From positions 62,001 through 126,000 of the forward strand of contig DATLNE010000031.1 in NCBI GenBank assembly GCA_035536915.1: a DNA stretch of 64,000 bases, written 5' to 3'. This document shows positions 27,202-35,602 of the stretch, piece after piece; the stretch's first letter is position 1; every line of letters starts with the position of its first letter. A program made the position numbers and the translations under genes. The notes under the pieces were generated by a model that saw only the letters and a program-made list of their open reading frames with translations, searched no databases and was not told where the DNA came from. This stretch comes from Acidimicrobiales bacterium. Lineage in GTDB: Bacteria > Actinomycetota > Acidimicrobiia > Acidimicrobiales > JAHWLA01.

Positions 27202-28043
27202 CCAACGCCACCTGGCACGCCACCCCCGCGGTACTGGCCCGGTTCGCCAACGATCCAACCGCCGTCGACGACGCAACCGCGGCATCGGTCGAGGTCCACC
27301 TCCTCTCCTGCGATCGCTGCCGGGCCGAGGTGGCGCGCCTCGCCGAGCCGGCGTCGACGGCAGCAAGCTGGGACGCGGTGGCCGATCGCATCGACCGGCC
27401 GCGGGTCCCCCTGCTGCAAGCGGTCCTCCAGCTTCTCGGCTTCCAGAGCGGCCCGGCCCGGCTGGCGGCGGCGACGCCCGGACTTCGCCTCTCCGGCCTC
27501 ACGGCAGTCGTGGGGCTTACTGCTCTCGCGGTGACGGCCGCCCGCCACCTCGACGCCGGAGGCCCCTTCCTCATGCTGGCCCCGCTCGCCCCGCTCGCCG
27601 GCGTCGTCCTCACCTTTGCCGCCGCCGCCGACCCCGCGGGCGAGAGCGGACTGGCCACCGCCATGCACGGTGCCGGCCTGGCGCTACGTCGGGCCACGGC
27701 CGTCCTCGTCCTGGCCTTCACCGTCCTCGCCATCGGAGCAATTGCGGTGCCCTCGTTGGGGTCGGCGCCGCTCGGATGGGTCCTTCCGGCCTGCGCCGTC
27801 GCCCTCGGCAGCCTTGCCCTCGGCACGTGGGTTCGCCTCGAAGCGGCCGTGGGCGCGCTTGCCGCCACCTGGGTGCTCGGGGTGGGCGCCGTCCGCTACA
27901 TCGACGGCTTCGACCGCCCCTTCGCCGACACAGTGTTCTTCACCCCGGCCGGGCAGGTGATCGCCCTCGCCCTCACCGTGGGGGCAGGCATCGTCTTGGC
28001 CGCCCGGGCCGATCGTTATTCGACCTTGGAGGCAAGGCTGTGA
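27198..28043 (+). CDS. Zinc-finger anti-sigma factor with multi-pass membrane domain
   Basis: 281 residues from ATG 27198. The N-terminal cytosolic part has the zf-HC2 pattern H34-x3-C38-x2-C41 (VEVHLLSCDRCRAEVARL), the mark of ZAS anti-sigma factors. After about residue 95 come some six hydrophobic segments, more than the single helix usual for this class. It is coupled by 4-base overlaps to the sigma gene upstream and the ABC ATPase downstream. It probably holds the sigma factor until a signal linked to the transporter is received. Confidence 0.88.
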   Translation: MTNATWHATPAVLARFANDPTAVDDATAASVEVHLLSCDRCRAEVARLAEPASTAASWDAVADRIDRPRVPLLQAVLQLLGFQSGPARLAAATPGLRLSGLTAVVGLTALAVTAARHLDAGGPFLMLAPLAPLAGVVLTFAAAADPAGESGLATAMHGAGLALRRATAVLVLAFTVLAIGAIAVPSLGSAPLGWVLPACAVALGSLALGTWVRLEAAVGALAATWVLGVGAVRYIDGFDRPFADTVFFTPAGQVIALALTVGAGIVLAARADRYSTLEARL

Positions 28044-28912
28044 ACGCATCTCTCGGCGTGTCCGTGACCGGGTTGCGCAAGCGCTTCGGCTCCACCGTCG
28101 CCCTCGACGGCGTCGACGCCGCCTTCGCCCCTGGGGTCAACGGCCTGCTCGGCCCCAACGGCGCCGGGAAGACCACGCTGCTGCGCATCCTCGCCACCGT
28201 CCTGCGCGCCGACGGCGGGACCGTCGATGCGTTCGGCCTCGACCCGTCGACAGGGAACGATCGCTTGGCGCTGCGGCGGCAGCTCGGGTACCTCCCGCAG
28301 GAACCCGGGTTCCACGATCACTTCACCGCCTTCGAGTTCGTGGACTACGTCGCCATCCTCAAGGAGTGGGCCGACCGCAAGGCCCGACACGACGAGGTGC
28401 GTCGAGTCCTCTCCCTCGTCGGCCTCGACGCGGTCATGCACAAGCGCATCCGCGAGCTTTCGGGAGGCATGCGCCGACGCTTGGCAATCGCCCAGTCGTT
28501 CATCGGGTGCCCGAAGCTCTTGGTCCTGGACGAGCCCACCGCCGGGCTCGACCCCGAGCAGCGACTCCGCTTCCGGGAGCTGCTCGGGACCCAAGCGGCG
28601 GGGGCCACGGTGTTGCTGTCGACGCATCAGACCGACGATGTCGCCGCCCTCTGCCAGCGAGTGGTCGTGCTCCTCGAAGGAAAGATCCGCTACGCCGGTG
28701 CCCCGACAGGACTGGCAGCGATGGCCGAAGGGCGGGTGTGGCTCGCACGAGATCGAGACGCCGGTGCACAGTTGGCGTGGATCGCCGCCGACGGACAGGT
28801 TCGCCACATCGGCGACCCACCGGCAGGGGCGCAGCTCGTCGAACCCACGGTCGAAGACGGTTACCTGCTGTTGGCGGGCCGGAGCGCCATCGAGCAAGCA
28901 AGCGCGGCGTGA
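28040..28912 (+). CDS. ABC transporter ATP-binding protein
   Basis: 290 residues, GTG start. Walker A is GPNGAGKTTL, the Q-loop area is LGYLPQEPGF, signature LSGGMRRRLAIAQS, and Walker B LLVLDEPTAGLDPEQ, followed by the switch His in STHQTDDV. The family is the ABC-2/drug-exporter type (CcmA-like). The last 80 residues are extra. It is coupled by 4-base overlap to the anti-sigma gene and to the membrane protein downstream, its likely permease. Confidence 0.93.
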   Translation: MNASLGVSVTGLRKRFGSTVALDGVDAAFAPGVNGLLGPNGAGKTTLLRILATVLRADGGTVDAFGLDPSTGNDRLALRRQLGYLPQEPGFHDHFTAFEFVDYVAILKEWADRKARHDEVRRVLSLVGLDAVMHKRIRELSGGMRRRLAIAQSFIGCPKLLVLDEPTAGLDPEQRLRFRELLGTQAAGATVLLSTHQTDDVAALCQRVVVLLEGKIRYAGAPTGLAAMAEGRVWLARDRDAGAQLAWIAADGQVRHIGDPPAGAQLVEPTVEDGYLLLAGRSAIEQASAA

Positions 28913-30693
28913 CCCAACGCCTCGTTCCCGTGCTGGCGGGCGTGTTGGCGACGACGGTCGTCGGCGGCGTCCTCACCGGTTCACTGGTGCTCCCGCTCGT
29001 CTCCGTCGGACCGATCGGGGCGCTCCTCTTGTACGCCGCCATCTCCGGCCGCCGGTCGGCGGTCGCCGAGCTGCCGTGGTCGCCGCCGGTGGTCGCCGCG
29101 CCGGTGCTCTGCACGCCCGGTAGCTCATGGCAGGTGGCGGCCGCCCTCGGCCGCGCCGAGTCGCGCCAACTCGCCGTCAGCCCGTGGTTCGGCGTCGCAC
29201 TCGGTTTCCTCGCCATCTTCCTCGTGATGTTCGGTGTCGTCTACGCCGGTGAAAACGGCGACGTCTGGCATCAGGCGGCCGCCATGACGCCGTGGTTCGC
29301 CCACCCCGTCGCCGGGATGACCATCCTCGCCGTACACCGGGCGGTGACGCGGCCTGTGCGAGACGGGTCGGACGAGCTGTTCAAGTCGTGCCCGACCGAG
29401 CCTGTCGTGCGCGCCATGGGACTCCTGCGCACTGCGATCGTGCCGGTCACGATCTTCGTCGGCTTCCTCGTCGTCTACGGGGTCGCTGTCGTGGTGGGCA
29501 GCCCCAACCTCCACGGCCCCGTCTCGATCAACACGCTGCCTCTCCTGCTGGCCGGGCCTGTGCTCGTGGCGGGCGCGGTGGGCCTTGGCGTCGCGCTGGG
29601 GTTGTGGGTGCGGTTCGGGCTGGCGCCGGTCGTCGCCGTCGTCGGTGTCGGCCTGCTCTCCCTCAAGCTGGCCACGGCGGGCGATCCGGGGTGGAACGGC
29701 TCGTCGGCGTTGTCGACCTTCGGCCCCGACAGCGGCTCGCCACTGCTCCATTCCCTGTCGCCCACCTGGTGGTACCTGCTGTGGCTGGTGGCGCTTGTCG
29801 CGCTCGTCGCCGTGGTGGCGATGGCGCGCTATCGACTCGACCGGCCGGTTCGCCTCGCCGCCGCCGTGGGCGTCGTGGTGGCCATGGTGGCCGCTTTGTT
29901 CGGCACGGCCGGCCCCGACGCCGAGACGGCTCGGCATGTCGCCGACCTCATCGCCCGGCCCGCGTCGCATCAGGCGTGCGACCGGGTCGGTGCGCTCGTC
30001 GACGTCTGCACGTACCGCGACTACAACGAGCTGCATGCGAGCATCGTGGCGGCGGTCGCTCCCGTGGCCCGGGCGCTCCCCGCTCGGGCGCAGCCGATCA
30101 CGCTGCGTCAGGGCTTCGGGGGCACCGAAGGCGACCTGCCCGTCGAGGTCCGCCGTCTGCTCCCGGCCGGGGTGCCTTCGCCCGGCGAGGGCGAGGTTGA
30201 AATCGGCTTTGCCTCTGCCGACAACGCCCTTCTCGAGTACCGGTTGCTCGTGGCGTTTGCCGCGCTTGGCCTTCGCTTACGGAGCGACGCCCTCGACCAC
30301 GGGCCGTTGGTGATCGCCGGCGAAGCGCGGGGGGTCGTCGCCTTGTGGCTCGCCGCCCGCGGCCTCGACCCGGGCGACGCCGTCGGCCTTGCCACGGTCG
30401 AGCAACCCGGCGTCTCCGACAACAACCTCCGCGGGGGCGCAGGATCGGACGCGTTCGAACTGGGCCTGGCCTGGCCCGAGATGTGCGGTCCCGTCGTGTG
30501 GGCGCCACAGGACCTTGCCGCGGCCCGGGCGCTGATGCGCGCCCCCGAGGCCGAGGTCGCGGCGATCGTCGATGCCGGGTTCGCCCGCTGGTCGCAGCCC
30601 ACGACCACGACCGACGACTTGCTGGCTGCGCTCGGCCTCCCGACGGTCGGCCCGGCCTCGAGGATCACCAGCCGAACCGAGAGCCACTGCTGA
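28909..30693 (+). CDS. Large ABC-exporter-type membrane protein with soluble C-terminal domain
   Basis: 594 residues from GTG 28909. The first ~345 residues contain about ten hydrophobic helices in ABC-2-permease style. The C-terminal ~250 residues are soluble (from about ETARHVADLIARPASHQ onward), with two Cys pairs and no recognised domain. It overlaps the ATPase gene by 4 bases, so it is likely the channel partner. The soluble part could face outside and handle the cargo or sense the signal. The frame also extends upstream into the ATPase gene but is shadow there. Confidence 0.75.
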   Translation: MTQRLVPVLAGVLATTVVGGVLTGSLVLPLVSVGPIGALLLYAAISGRRSAVAELPWSPPVVAAPVLCTPGSSWQVAAALGRAESRQLAVSPWFGVALGFLAIFLVMFGVVYAGENGDVWHQAAAMTPWFAHPVAGMTILAVHRAVTRPVRDGSDELFKSCPTEPVVRAMGLLRTAIVPVTIFVGFLVVYGVAVVVGSPNLHGPVSINTLPLLLAGPVLVAGAVGLGVALGLWVRFGLAPVVAVVGVGLLSLKLATAGDPGWNGSSALSTFGPDSGSPLLHSLSPTWWYLLWLVALVALVAVVAMARYRLDRPVRLAAAVGVVVAMVAALFGTAGPDAETARHVADLIARPASHQACDRVGALVDVCTYRDYNELHASIVAAVAPVARALPARAQPITLRQGFGGTEGDLPVEVRRLLPAGVPSPGEGEVEIGFASADNALLEYRLLVAFAALGLRLRSDALDHGPLVIAGEARGVVALWLAARGLDPGDAVGLATVEQPGVSDNNLRGGAGSDAFELGLAWPEMCGPVVWAPQDLAAARALMRAPEAEVAAIVDAGFARWSQPTTTTDDLLAALGLPTVGPASRITSRTESHC

Positions 30694-31304
30694 TGCCGAG
30701 CGTGTCGGTCCTGGCTCGCGCCGCGTGGCCGACTGCGAAGGCGGCGCACCTCGGCTCCACAGCCGCCACCGTCGCCCTGGCCGCCTTGCCTGCGGTGGTG
30801 ACGGTCGGACGTGGCGGCACCGAGGTGGGAACCGCCGTCGTGGCCCTCGTGCTCGGAGCCGGTGCCAGCCTGGCGTGGGCCGTCGACGATGCGGGCCGCG
30901 ACTCGCTGATCGCCATGCCCGTGAGCGCGCCCGTTCGCGCCGCGGTGCGGGTGCTCGCCGCCGCTGTCGTCGCCGCGCTCGTCACCGGCGCCGGACTCGG
31001 CGTCGTCGCTGCCGGCCCCGGCCTTCCCTCCGACCTCGCCGATCGCGTGCCCGAGGGCACGGCCGCCGCGGCCATCGCCCTGGCGGTGGCATTCGCTGCC
31101 GCTCGGCGCGGCGAGAGGACATCCGGCGCCACCGGCGTGAGCGTGGGGCTGCTCGTCCCCGTCGCAGTTGCCGCGCTCGCCATGCGATGGCCGAGCTCGT
31201 TTCCCACGTTCGGCTCCGGGCCGCTGCACAGTCGTTGGTGGCTTCTCGCTGCCGCCGGAGTGGTGGTGGTCACGCGCAGTGGACGAGATCCCGCCCGTCG
31301 CTAG
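30693..31304 (+). CDS. Multi-pass membrane protein, last gene of the ECF/ABC operon
   Basis: 203 residues, with an ATG overlapping the previous stop by one base. About six hydrophobic segments rich in Ala and Val are seen (VALAALPAVVTVG, AAVVAALVTGAGLGVVAAG and others). No family is recognised. Position suggests a second membrane subunit of the exporter. Confidence 0.72.
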   Translation: MPSVSVLARAAWPTAKAAHLGSTAATVALAALPAVVTVGRGGTEVGTAVVALVLGAGASLAWAVDDAGRDSLIAMPVSAPVRAAVRVLAAAVVAALVTGAGLGVVAAGPGLPSDLADRVPEGTAAAAIALAVAFAAARRGERTSGATGVSVGLLVPVAVAALAMRWPSSFPTFGSGPLHSRWWLLAAAGVVVVTRSGRDPARR

Positions 31305-31451
31305 GGGCGTCACGCCCGTTGCGTGGCCGCAACCGCGAAGTGCGGGAACGGCTCGTGCTCGTCGGTCAGGTCGAGGCGGACCATGCTCATCGTGCGAAAG
31401 GTGGTGAGGCACGGTAGCGATTGTCACCTTCGCCCACACTGGGGACGACGC

Positions 31452-32009
31452 CTACAGCGCGCGGTAGCGGAGGCGTACGACGCCGCTGCTGAATCGGTGC
31501 TCGTCGAGGAGGACGAGGTCGGCGCGCGTGTCGGCCTGGAGCGCCGGGTTGCGCCCACCGAGGACGACGGGCCAGACGAAGAGGTGGCACTCGTCGACCA
31601 GCCCGGCCTTGAACGCCTGGGCCGCCAGGTTCGGGCCGCCCACGAGGAGGTCACGGCCCGCCTCTGCCTTCAAGTCGAGCACCGCGCCGGCGTCGAAGTG
31701 GCGCTCCAACCGGCTGTTGGCGGTGGGTACGGTCGACAGGGTGGTGGAGTAGACGACTTTGTCCGCGGCCTGCCAGGCGTCGGCGAACTCCCTCGTCATG
31801 TCGGACTGCGCAGCCAGGGCCGGGTCGGTCTCCCAGACGGCCATGGTCTCGTACATGCGCCGCCCGTAGAGGTACGTGCCCGCCGAGCGCATGATTTCGG
31901 TGATCGACACGAACACCTCGTTGTCGCGGGGCGCCCAGTCGAAAGCACCCCGTGCGTCTTCGGTCCAGCCGTCGAGCGACATGTTCGACGCGTAGATCAG
32001 CTTGGCCAT
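31452..32009 (-). CDS. Dihydrofolate-reductase-like (RibD C-terminal domain) protein
   Basis: 185 residues from ATG 32009. It begins MAKLIYASNMSLDG, then YLYGRRMYETMAVW and DLLVGGPNLAAQAFKAGLVD, the pattern of the RibD_C/DHFR-like family of small NADPH reductases. True folate reduction is unlikely for this subgroup; the substrate is unknown. It is convergent with the ECF/ABC operon. The 147-base gap between them holds only a possible 26-codon minus-strand remnant. Confidence 0.9.
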   Translation of the reverse strand: MAKLIYASNMSLDGWTEDARGAFDWAPRDNEVFVSITEIMRSAGTYLYGRRMYETMAVWETDPALAAQSDMTREFADAWQAADKVVYSTTLSTVPTANSRLERHFDAGAVLDLKAEAGRDLLVGGPNLAAQAFKAGLVDECHLFVWPVVLGGRNPALQADTRADLVLLDEHRFSSGVVRLRYRAL

Positions 32010-32101
32010 CGTATGCTCCCAGTCTCCACCGACTCACTCGACGAGCTTGTCGTCCGACGGTAGTAGTCGGCTCGCTCGGCCCCGCATCTTTGACGAACGG
32101 T

Positions 32102-32263
32102 ATGAATAGAAGATCCTCGAAGGGATCGGCGTCGTCGTCTTCGACGTTGTCCAGCGCCGACGGCCCCTGGGACCTGTTGGCCAACAGCACCGGCGCGCTC
32201 GCCACCGCGGTGGCACTCGAAGCGGTGAGGTGGCTCCACCGAGCGGCGTCCTCGGCGCGGTAG
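32102..32263 (+). CDS. Possible 53-residue small ORF upstream of lanB
   Basis: ATG 32102 to TAG 32263. The N-terminal half is Ser-rich and the second half is a likely amphipathic or weakly hydrophobic helix (DLLANSTGALATAVALEAVR). No Cys is present, so it is not a lanthipeptide precursor. No ribosome site is clear. It lies in the 290-base gap between the DHFR-like gene and lanB, on the lanB strand, where nothing else is seen. Confidence 0.3.
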   Translation: MNRRSSKGSASSSSTLSSADGPWDLLANSTGALATAVALEAVRWLHRAASSAR

Positions 32264-32298
32264 CCGCCGCCCGCCGGCATTTCAGCGATCATTGCCCG

Positions 32299-35283
32299 AT
32301 GGGCAGTGCGCTGCGGCCGAGCGGCTTCTTCGCCTTCCGCGCTCCGGCGCTGCCGTTGTCGACCCTCGTCGACTGGGCCGACGGCGTACAGGCACCCACG
32401 GCCGCTCCTGGCGATCTCGCTGCCGCCCTCGAGCGCGACCGCGCCCTGCTGCGGGGGCGCTTGGCCGCACTGGCCCAACGGCCGGAGATCGCCGACGCCG
32501 TGGCCTTGGCCTCCCCCGACCTCATGGACGCCGTTCGCCATCGGCCCGACGACCCCGGCACGATCGCTGCCTTCGTGCGGTACCTGGCGCGCATGGCCGC
32601 CCGCTGCACGCCCTTCGGCGCATTCGCGGGATGCGGAGTCGGAGTGGTGGGCGACCGCCTGGCGGTGCGGTTGGCTGCGCCCGACTCGTGGCAGCAGCAT
32701 CGCCGGCTCGACGGCGACTACCTCGACGCGTTGGCGCGGTCGCGGGTCGAGGCCCTGCGCCCCCGTATCACCGTGCGCCCCAACGACAGCCTCCATGCCG
32801 ACGTCGGTCGGTGGCGGTACGTGAGCACGCGGCCCGACGGCGACGAACGCAGCTTCACCCTGGTGGAGGTGGCCGACTCCGACCACCTCAGGCGCGCCCT
32901 GGATGCCTGCCGCCACGGCGCACCGCTCGACGCCGTGGTCGACGCGGTCGTCGGCGGCGGGGTGGAACGCGACCGGGCGGCGCGTTACGTCGACCAACTG
33001 CTCGACGCGCAGGTCGTCGTCGCCGAGTTGGCGGTGCGCGTCACCGGGGGCGACCCGGCCGCCACCCTGGCCGACGACCTCGAAGCACTGGGCGACGCCG
33101 AGACGGCCGCCACCGTGCGGAGCCTGGCCGACGACCCCAGCGTCTCCGCCCGCTCGATCCAAGTCGACACCGTCACCCCCGCCGACGAAGCGGTGCTGCC
33201 TCGTGCCGCCGTCGACGAGATCGCACGCGCCGTCGAGGTGTTGCGACGCATCGCGCCGGTACCCGCCGCCACTGCGTTCGACCGCTTCAAGGAGGCGTTC
33301 GCCGAACGGTACGAAGAAGCCGAGGTGCCGCTGCTCGACGCCCTCGACGAGGAGACGGGCATCGGCTTCGGCGCCGATGCCGACCCGGCGCCGTTGTTGC
33401 GCGACCTCCGTCTCCCGCCGTCGCCGAAACCGTCGGTCGCCTACGGCGCTCGTGAGGAAACCTTGTTGGCGCTGTTGCACCGCGCCTGGGCAACCGGCGC
33501 CTTGGAGGTGACGCTCGGCCCTGACGACGTCGAGGCCATGGCCCGCCCCGACGCCCTCCCGCTGCCCGCCGCACTGGCCGCAGTCGTCGTGCCCGCCCGC
33601 GTCGACGGCGGCGTGCAGTACGTGCTGCATGCTGCGGTCGGCCCGTCGGGTGCGCGCCTGCTCGGCCGCTTCTGCCACGCCGATCCCGCGCTCGAAGCGC
33701 ACGTGCGCGCCCATGTGGCCGACGAAGAAGCGCTCGACCCCGACGCCGTGTTCGCCGAGATCGTGCACCTGCCGTCGGGGCGCATGCTCAACGTGTCGGC
33801 TCGGCCCGTGCTGCGTGCCTACGAGGTCGAGTGGCTCGGTCGTTCCGGCGCGCCGCCCGAACGTCGCCTGGCCGCTGCCGACTTGCTGCTGTCCTTGCGC
33901 GGCGGCCGCTTCGTGCTGCGCTCGCGCTCGCTCGACTGCCGGGTCGTGCCGCGGCTCACCAATGCCCACAACGTCCATCGCCGGTCGCCCGGCGTCTACC
34001 GGTTCCTCGCCGCGCTCCAGGCCGACGGCGTGGCCGAGTGGACCAACTGGTCGTGGCAGCCCTTCGGGGGCGCGCCGTTCACGCCCAGGGTCAGGTGGGG
34101 CCAGGTCGTCCTGGCCCGAGCGCGGTGGTCGGCCACCGGCGGCGAGTTGCAGGCGCTCGACGGGTGGGAGGCGGTGCAGGCGTGGCGGGCCGAGCGGCGA
34201 CTTCCTCGCTGGGCCTGCCTGATCGAGGGCGACAACGTGTTGCCCTTCGACCTCGACAACGCGCTGAGCGTCGACGTGTTGGTGCGCGCCGCACGCCGCC
34301 GCGCCACCGCCACCTTCGAGGAGCTGTTCCCCGGCCCCGACGAGTTGGTGGCAACGGCAGCCGACGGCGATCGCGCCGTGGAACTGGTGATCCCCTTGGT
34401 GCAGTCGCAGCCCGTCGTCCCGGCCCCCGTGTCGCGGCCTGCGGCACCCGTGCGCCGGGTGTTCCCGCCGGGCTCGGAATGGAGCTACGTGAAGCTGCAC
34501 ACCGGTCCGGCCACGGCCGACCGCCTGCTGCGCGACCACGTGCGTCCGTTCGTGCGCGACCTGATGACATCGGGGCAGGCCGACTGCTGGTTCTTCGTGC
34601 GCTATGACAACCAGCTGCGCGTGCGTGCACGGGGTGCGTCCTTGGAACCGCTCGCCACTCGGGCCGTCGAAGAAGGGCTGGCCTCCGACGCCGAGGTGGC
34701 GACGTACCGGCGCGAGGTCGAGCGCTACGGCGGGCCCGAGGGCATCGCCATCGCCGAACAGGTCTTCCACGCCGACTCCGACGCCGCCGTCGACCTGCTC
34801 GCCTTGTTCGAGCCGGGCGCCCCTGGCCACGACGCCCGTTGGCGGATCGGTGTGTTCGGCACCGACATGTTGTTGCGCGACTTCGGCCTCGACGCTGCCG
34901 CCCGCACCCGTTTCGCCCGTCGCATGGAGAAGGCGTTCGAGCACGAGTTCAGAGCCGACGCCGCACTGCGCACCGCTGTGTCCGCCCGAGCGCGAGCCGA
35001 ACGCAACGCCGTCACCCTGCTGCTGGCCGCCACGCCCGACAGCGAGCATGCGTTGGCCCCGGGCATCGCCGTAGTGGCGGAACGATCGAGCCGCATCGCC
35101 CCGTTGGCGGCCCAGTTGCACGCCCTCGGCGCGCCCGTCGAGCAACTGGCGGAATCGTTCGTGCACATGTGGCTCGATCGCCTGTGCCGCTCGCAGAACC
35201 GGTTCCACGAATACGTCACCTATGCCCTGCTCGCCCGGATGGCCCGCAACACGAGCACGCCGCCGAAAACCGGTTCATACTGA
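32299..35283 (+). CDS. lanB: Class I lanthipeptide dehydratase LanB
   Basis: 994 residues from ATG 32299, normal for full-length LanB. The N-terminal glutamylation domain begins SGFFAFRAPALPLSTL and includes RCTPFGAFAG, a strongly conserved LanB segment. The C-terminal ~260 residues (from SEWSYVKLHTGPATADRLL) form the SpaB_C glutamate-elimination domain, including WFFVRYDNQLRVR and HMWLDRLCRSQNRFHEY. It uses glutamyl-tRNA to dehydrate Ser/Thr of the precursor. The two precursor genes begin 4 bases downstream, with lanC after them, so all four form one unit. Confidence 0.93.
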   Translation: MGSALRPSGFFAFRAPALPLSTLVDWADGVQAPTAAPGDLAAALERDRALLRGRLAALAQRPEIADAVALASPDLMDAVRHRPDDPGTIAAFVRYLARMAARCTPFGAFAGCGVGVVGDRLAVRLAAPDSWQQHRRLDGDYLDALARSRVEALRPRITVRPNDSLHADVGRWRYVSTRPDGDERSFTLVEVADSDHLRRALDACRHGAPLDAVVDAVVGGGVERDRAARYVDQLLDAQVVVAELAVRVTGGDPAATLADDLEALGDAETAATVRSLADDPSVSARSIQVDTVTPADEAVLPRAAVDEIARAVEVLRRIAPVPAATAFDRFKEAFAERYEEAEVPLLDALDEETGIGFGADADPAPLLRDLRLPPSPKPSVAYGAREETLLALLHRAWATGALEVTLGPDDVEAMARPDALPLPAALAAVVVPARVDGGVQYVLHAAVGPSGARLLGRFCHADPALEAHVRAHVADEEALDPDAVFAEIVHLPSGRMLNVSARPVLRAYEVEWLGRSGAPPERRLAAADLLLSLRGGRFVLRSRSLDCRVVPRLTNAHNVHRRSPGVYRFLAALQADGVAEWTNWSWQPFGGAPFTPRVRWGQVVLARARWSATGGELQALDGWEAVQAWRAERRLPRWACLIEGDNVLPFDLDNALSVDVLVRAARRRATATFEELFPGPDELVATAADGDRAVELVIPLVQSQPVVPAPVSRPAAPVRRVFPPGSEWSYVKLHTGPATADRLLRDHVRPFVRDLMTSGQADCWFFVRYDNQLRVRARGASLEPLATRAVEEGLASDAEVATYRREVERYGGPEGIAIAEQVFHADSDAAVDLLALFEPGAPGHDARWRIGVFGTDMLLRDFGLDAAARTRFARRMEKAFEHEFRADAALRTAVSARARAERNAVTLLLAATPDSEHALAPGIAVVAERSSRIAPLAAQLHALGAPVEQLAESFVHMWLDRLCRSQNRFHEYVTYALLARMARNTSTPPKTGSY

Positions 35284-35287
35284 CCCT

Positions 35288-35431
35288 ATGAGCGACGACC
35301 GGAACATCGACGAGGCCGACGATCTCGACCTGGTGCCCGACGCATTGAAGGACCTGACGGTGCCGGGCGAGGACGACGTGCGCGGGGGCGCCGCCACCCC
35401 CGGGAGAAACTGCGAGTGCGGGACGGCTTGA
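35288..35431 (+). CDS. Lanthipeptide precursor 1
   Basis: 47 residues from ATG 35288, 4 bases after lanB. The acidic leader has DLVPDALKDLTV and ends DDVRGG. The predicted 13-residue core is AATPGRNCECGTA (residues 35-47), with Thr 37 and Thr 46 as dehydration sites and Cys 42 and Cys 44 for rings. The TPGxxC spacing could give a methyllanthionine ring. Its stop shares one base with the next precursor's ATG. The identification rests on position, size, acidic leader, Gly-Gly and Thr/Cys core. Confidence 0.85.
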   Translation: MSDDRNIDEADDLDLVPDALKDLTVPGEDDVRGGAATPGRNCECGTA

Positions 35432-35583
35432 TGGGCGGCGACTCGCCGGAGGGGACCGGCGACCTCGACCGCGACCTCGTGCCTGATGCGCTCAAGGACC
35501 TGACGGTCTCGCCGGACGAGGGCGACGACGTCGCCGGCGGTGCCACCACGCCTGGCGGCGGCTGTTACGCCGGCACCTGGTGA
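35431..35583 (+). CDS. Lanthipeptide precursor 2
   Basis: 50 residues, ATG overlapping the previous stop (TGATG). The leader repeats DLVPDALKDLTV and ends DDVAGG. The predicted core is ATTPGGGCYAGTW (residues 38-50), also 13 residues, with Thr 39, 40, 49 and a single Cys 45. Compared with precursor 1 the motif A-x-T-P-G-x-x-C-x-x-G-T-x is kept. The shared leader shows that one LanB serves both. Two different products from one enzyme set, or a two-peptide product, are both possible. Confidence 0.85.
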   Translation: MGGDSPEGTGDLDRDLVPDALKDLTVSPDEGDDVAGGATTPGGGCYAGTW

Positions 35584-35602
35584 ACGCCCCGGCGTCGCCG
35601 GC

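Noticed and set aside
31310-31390. 26-codon minus-strand ORF between the ECF/ABC operon and the DHFR-like gene
   Set aside because: Too short, no ribosome site and no family; possibly a gene remnant.
31651-35208. 1,185-codon minus-strand frame under lanB
   Set aside because: Fully antisense to a well-supported LanB gene; composition (Gly/His/Arg-rich) is typical of high-GC shadow frames.
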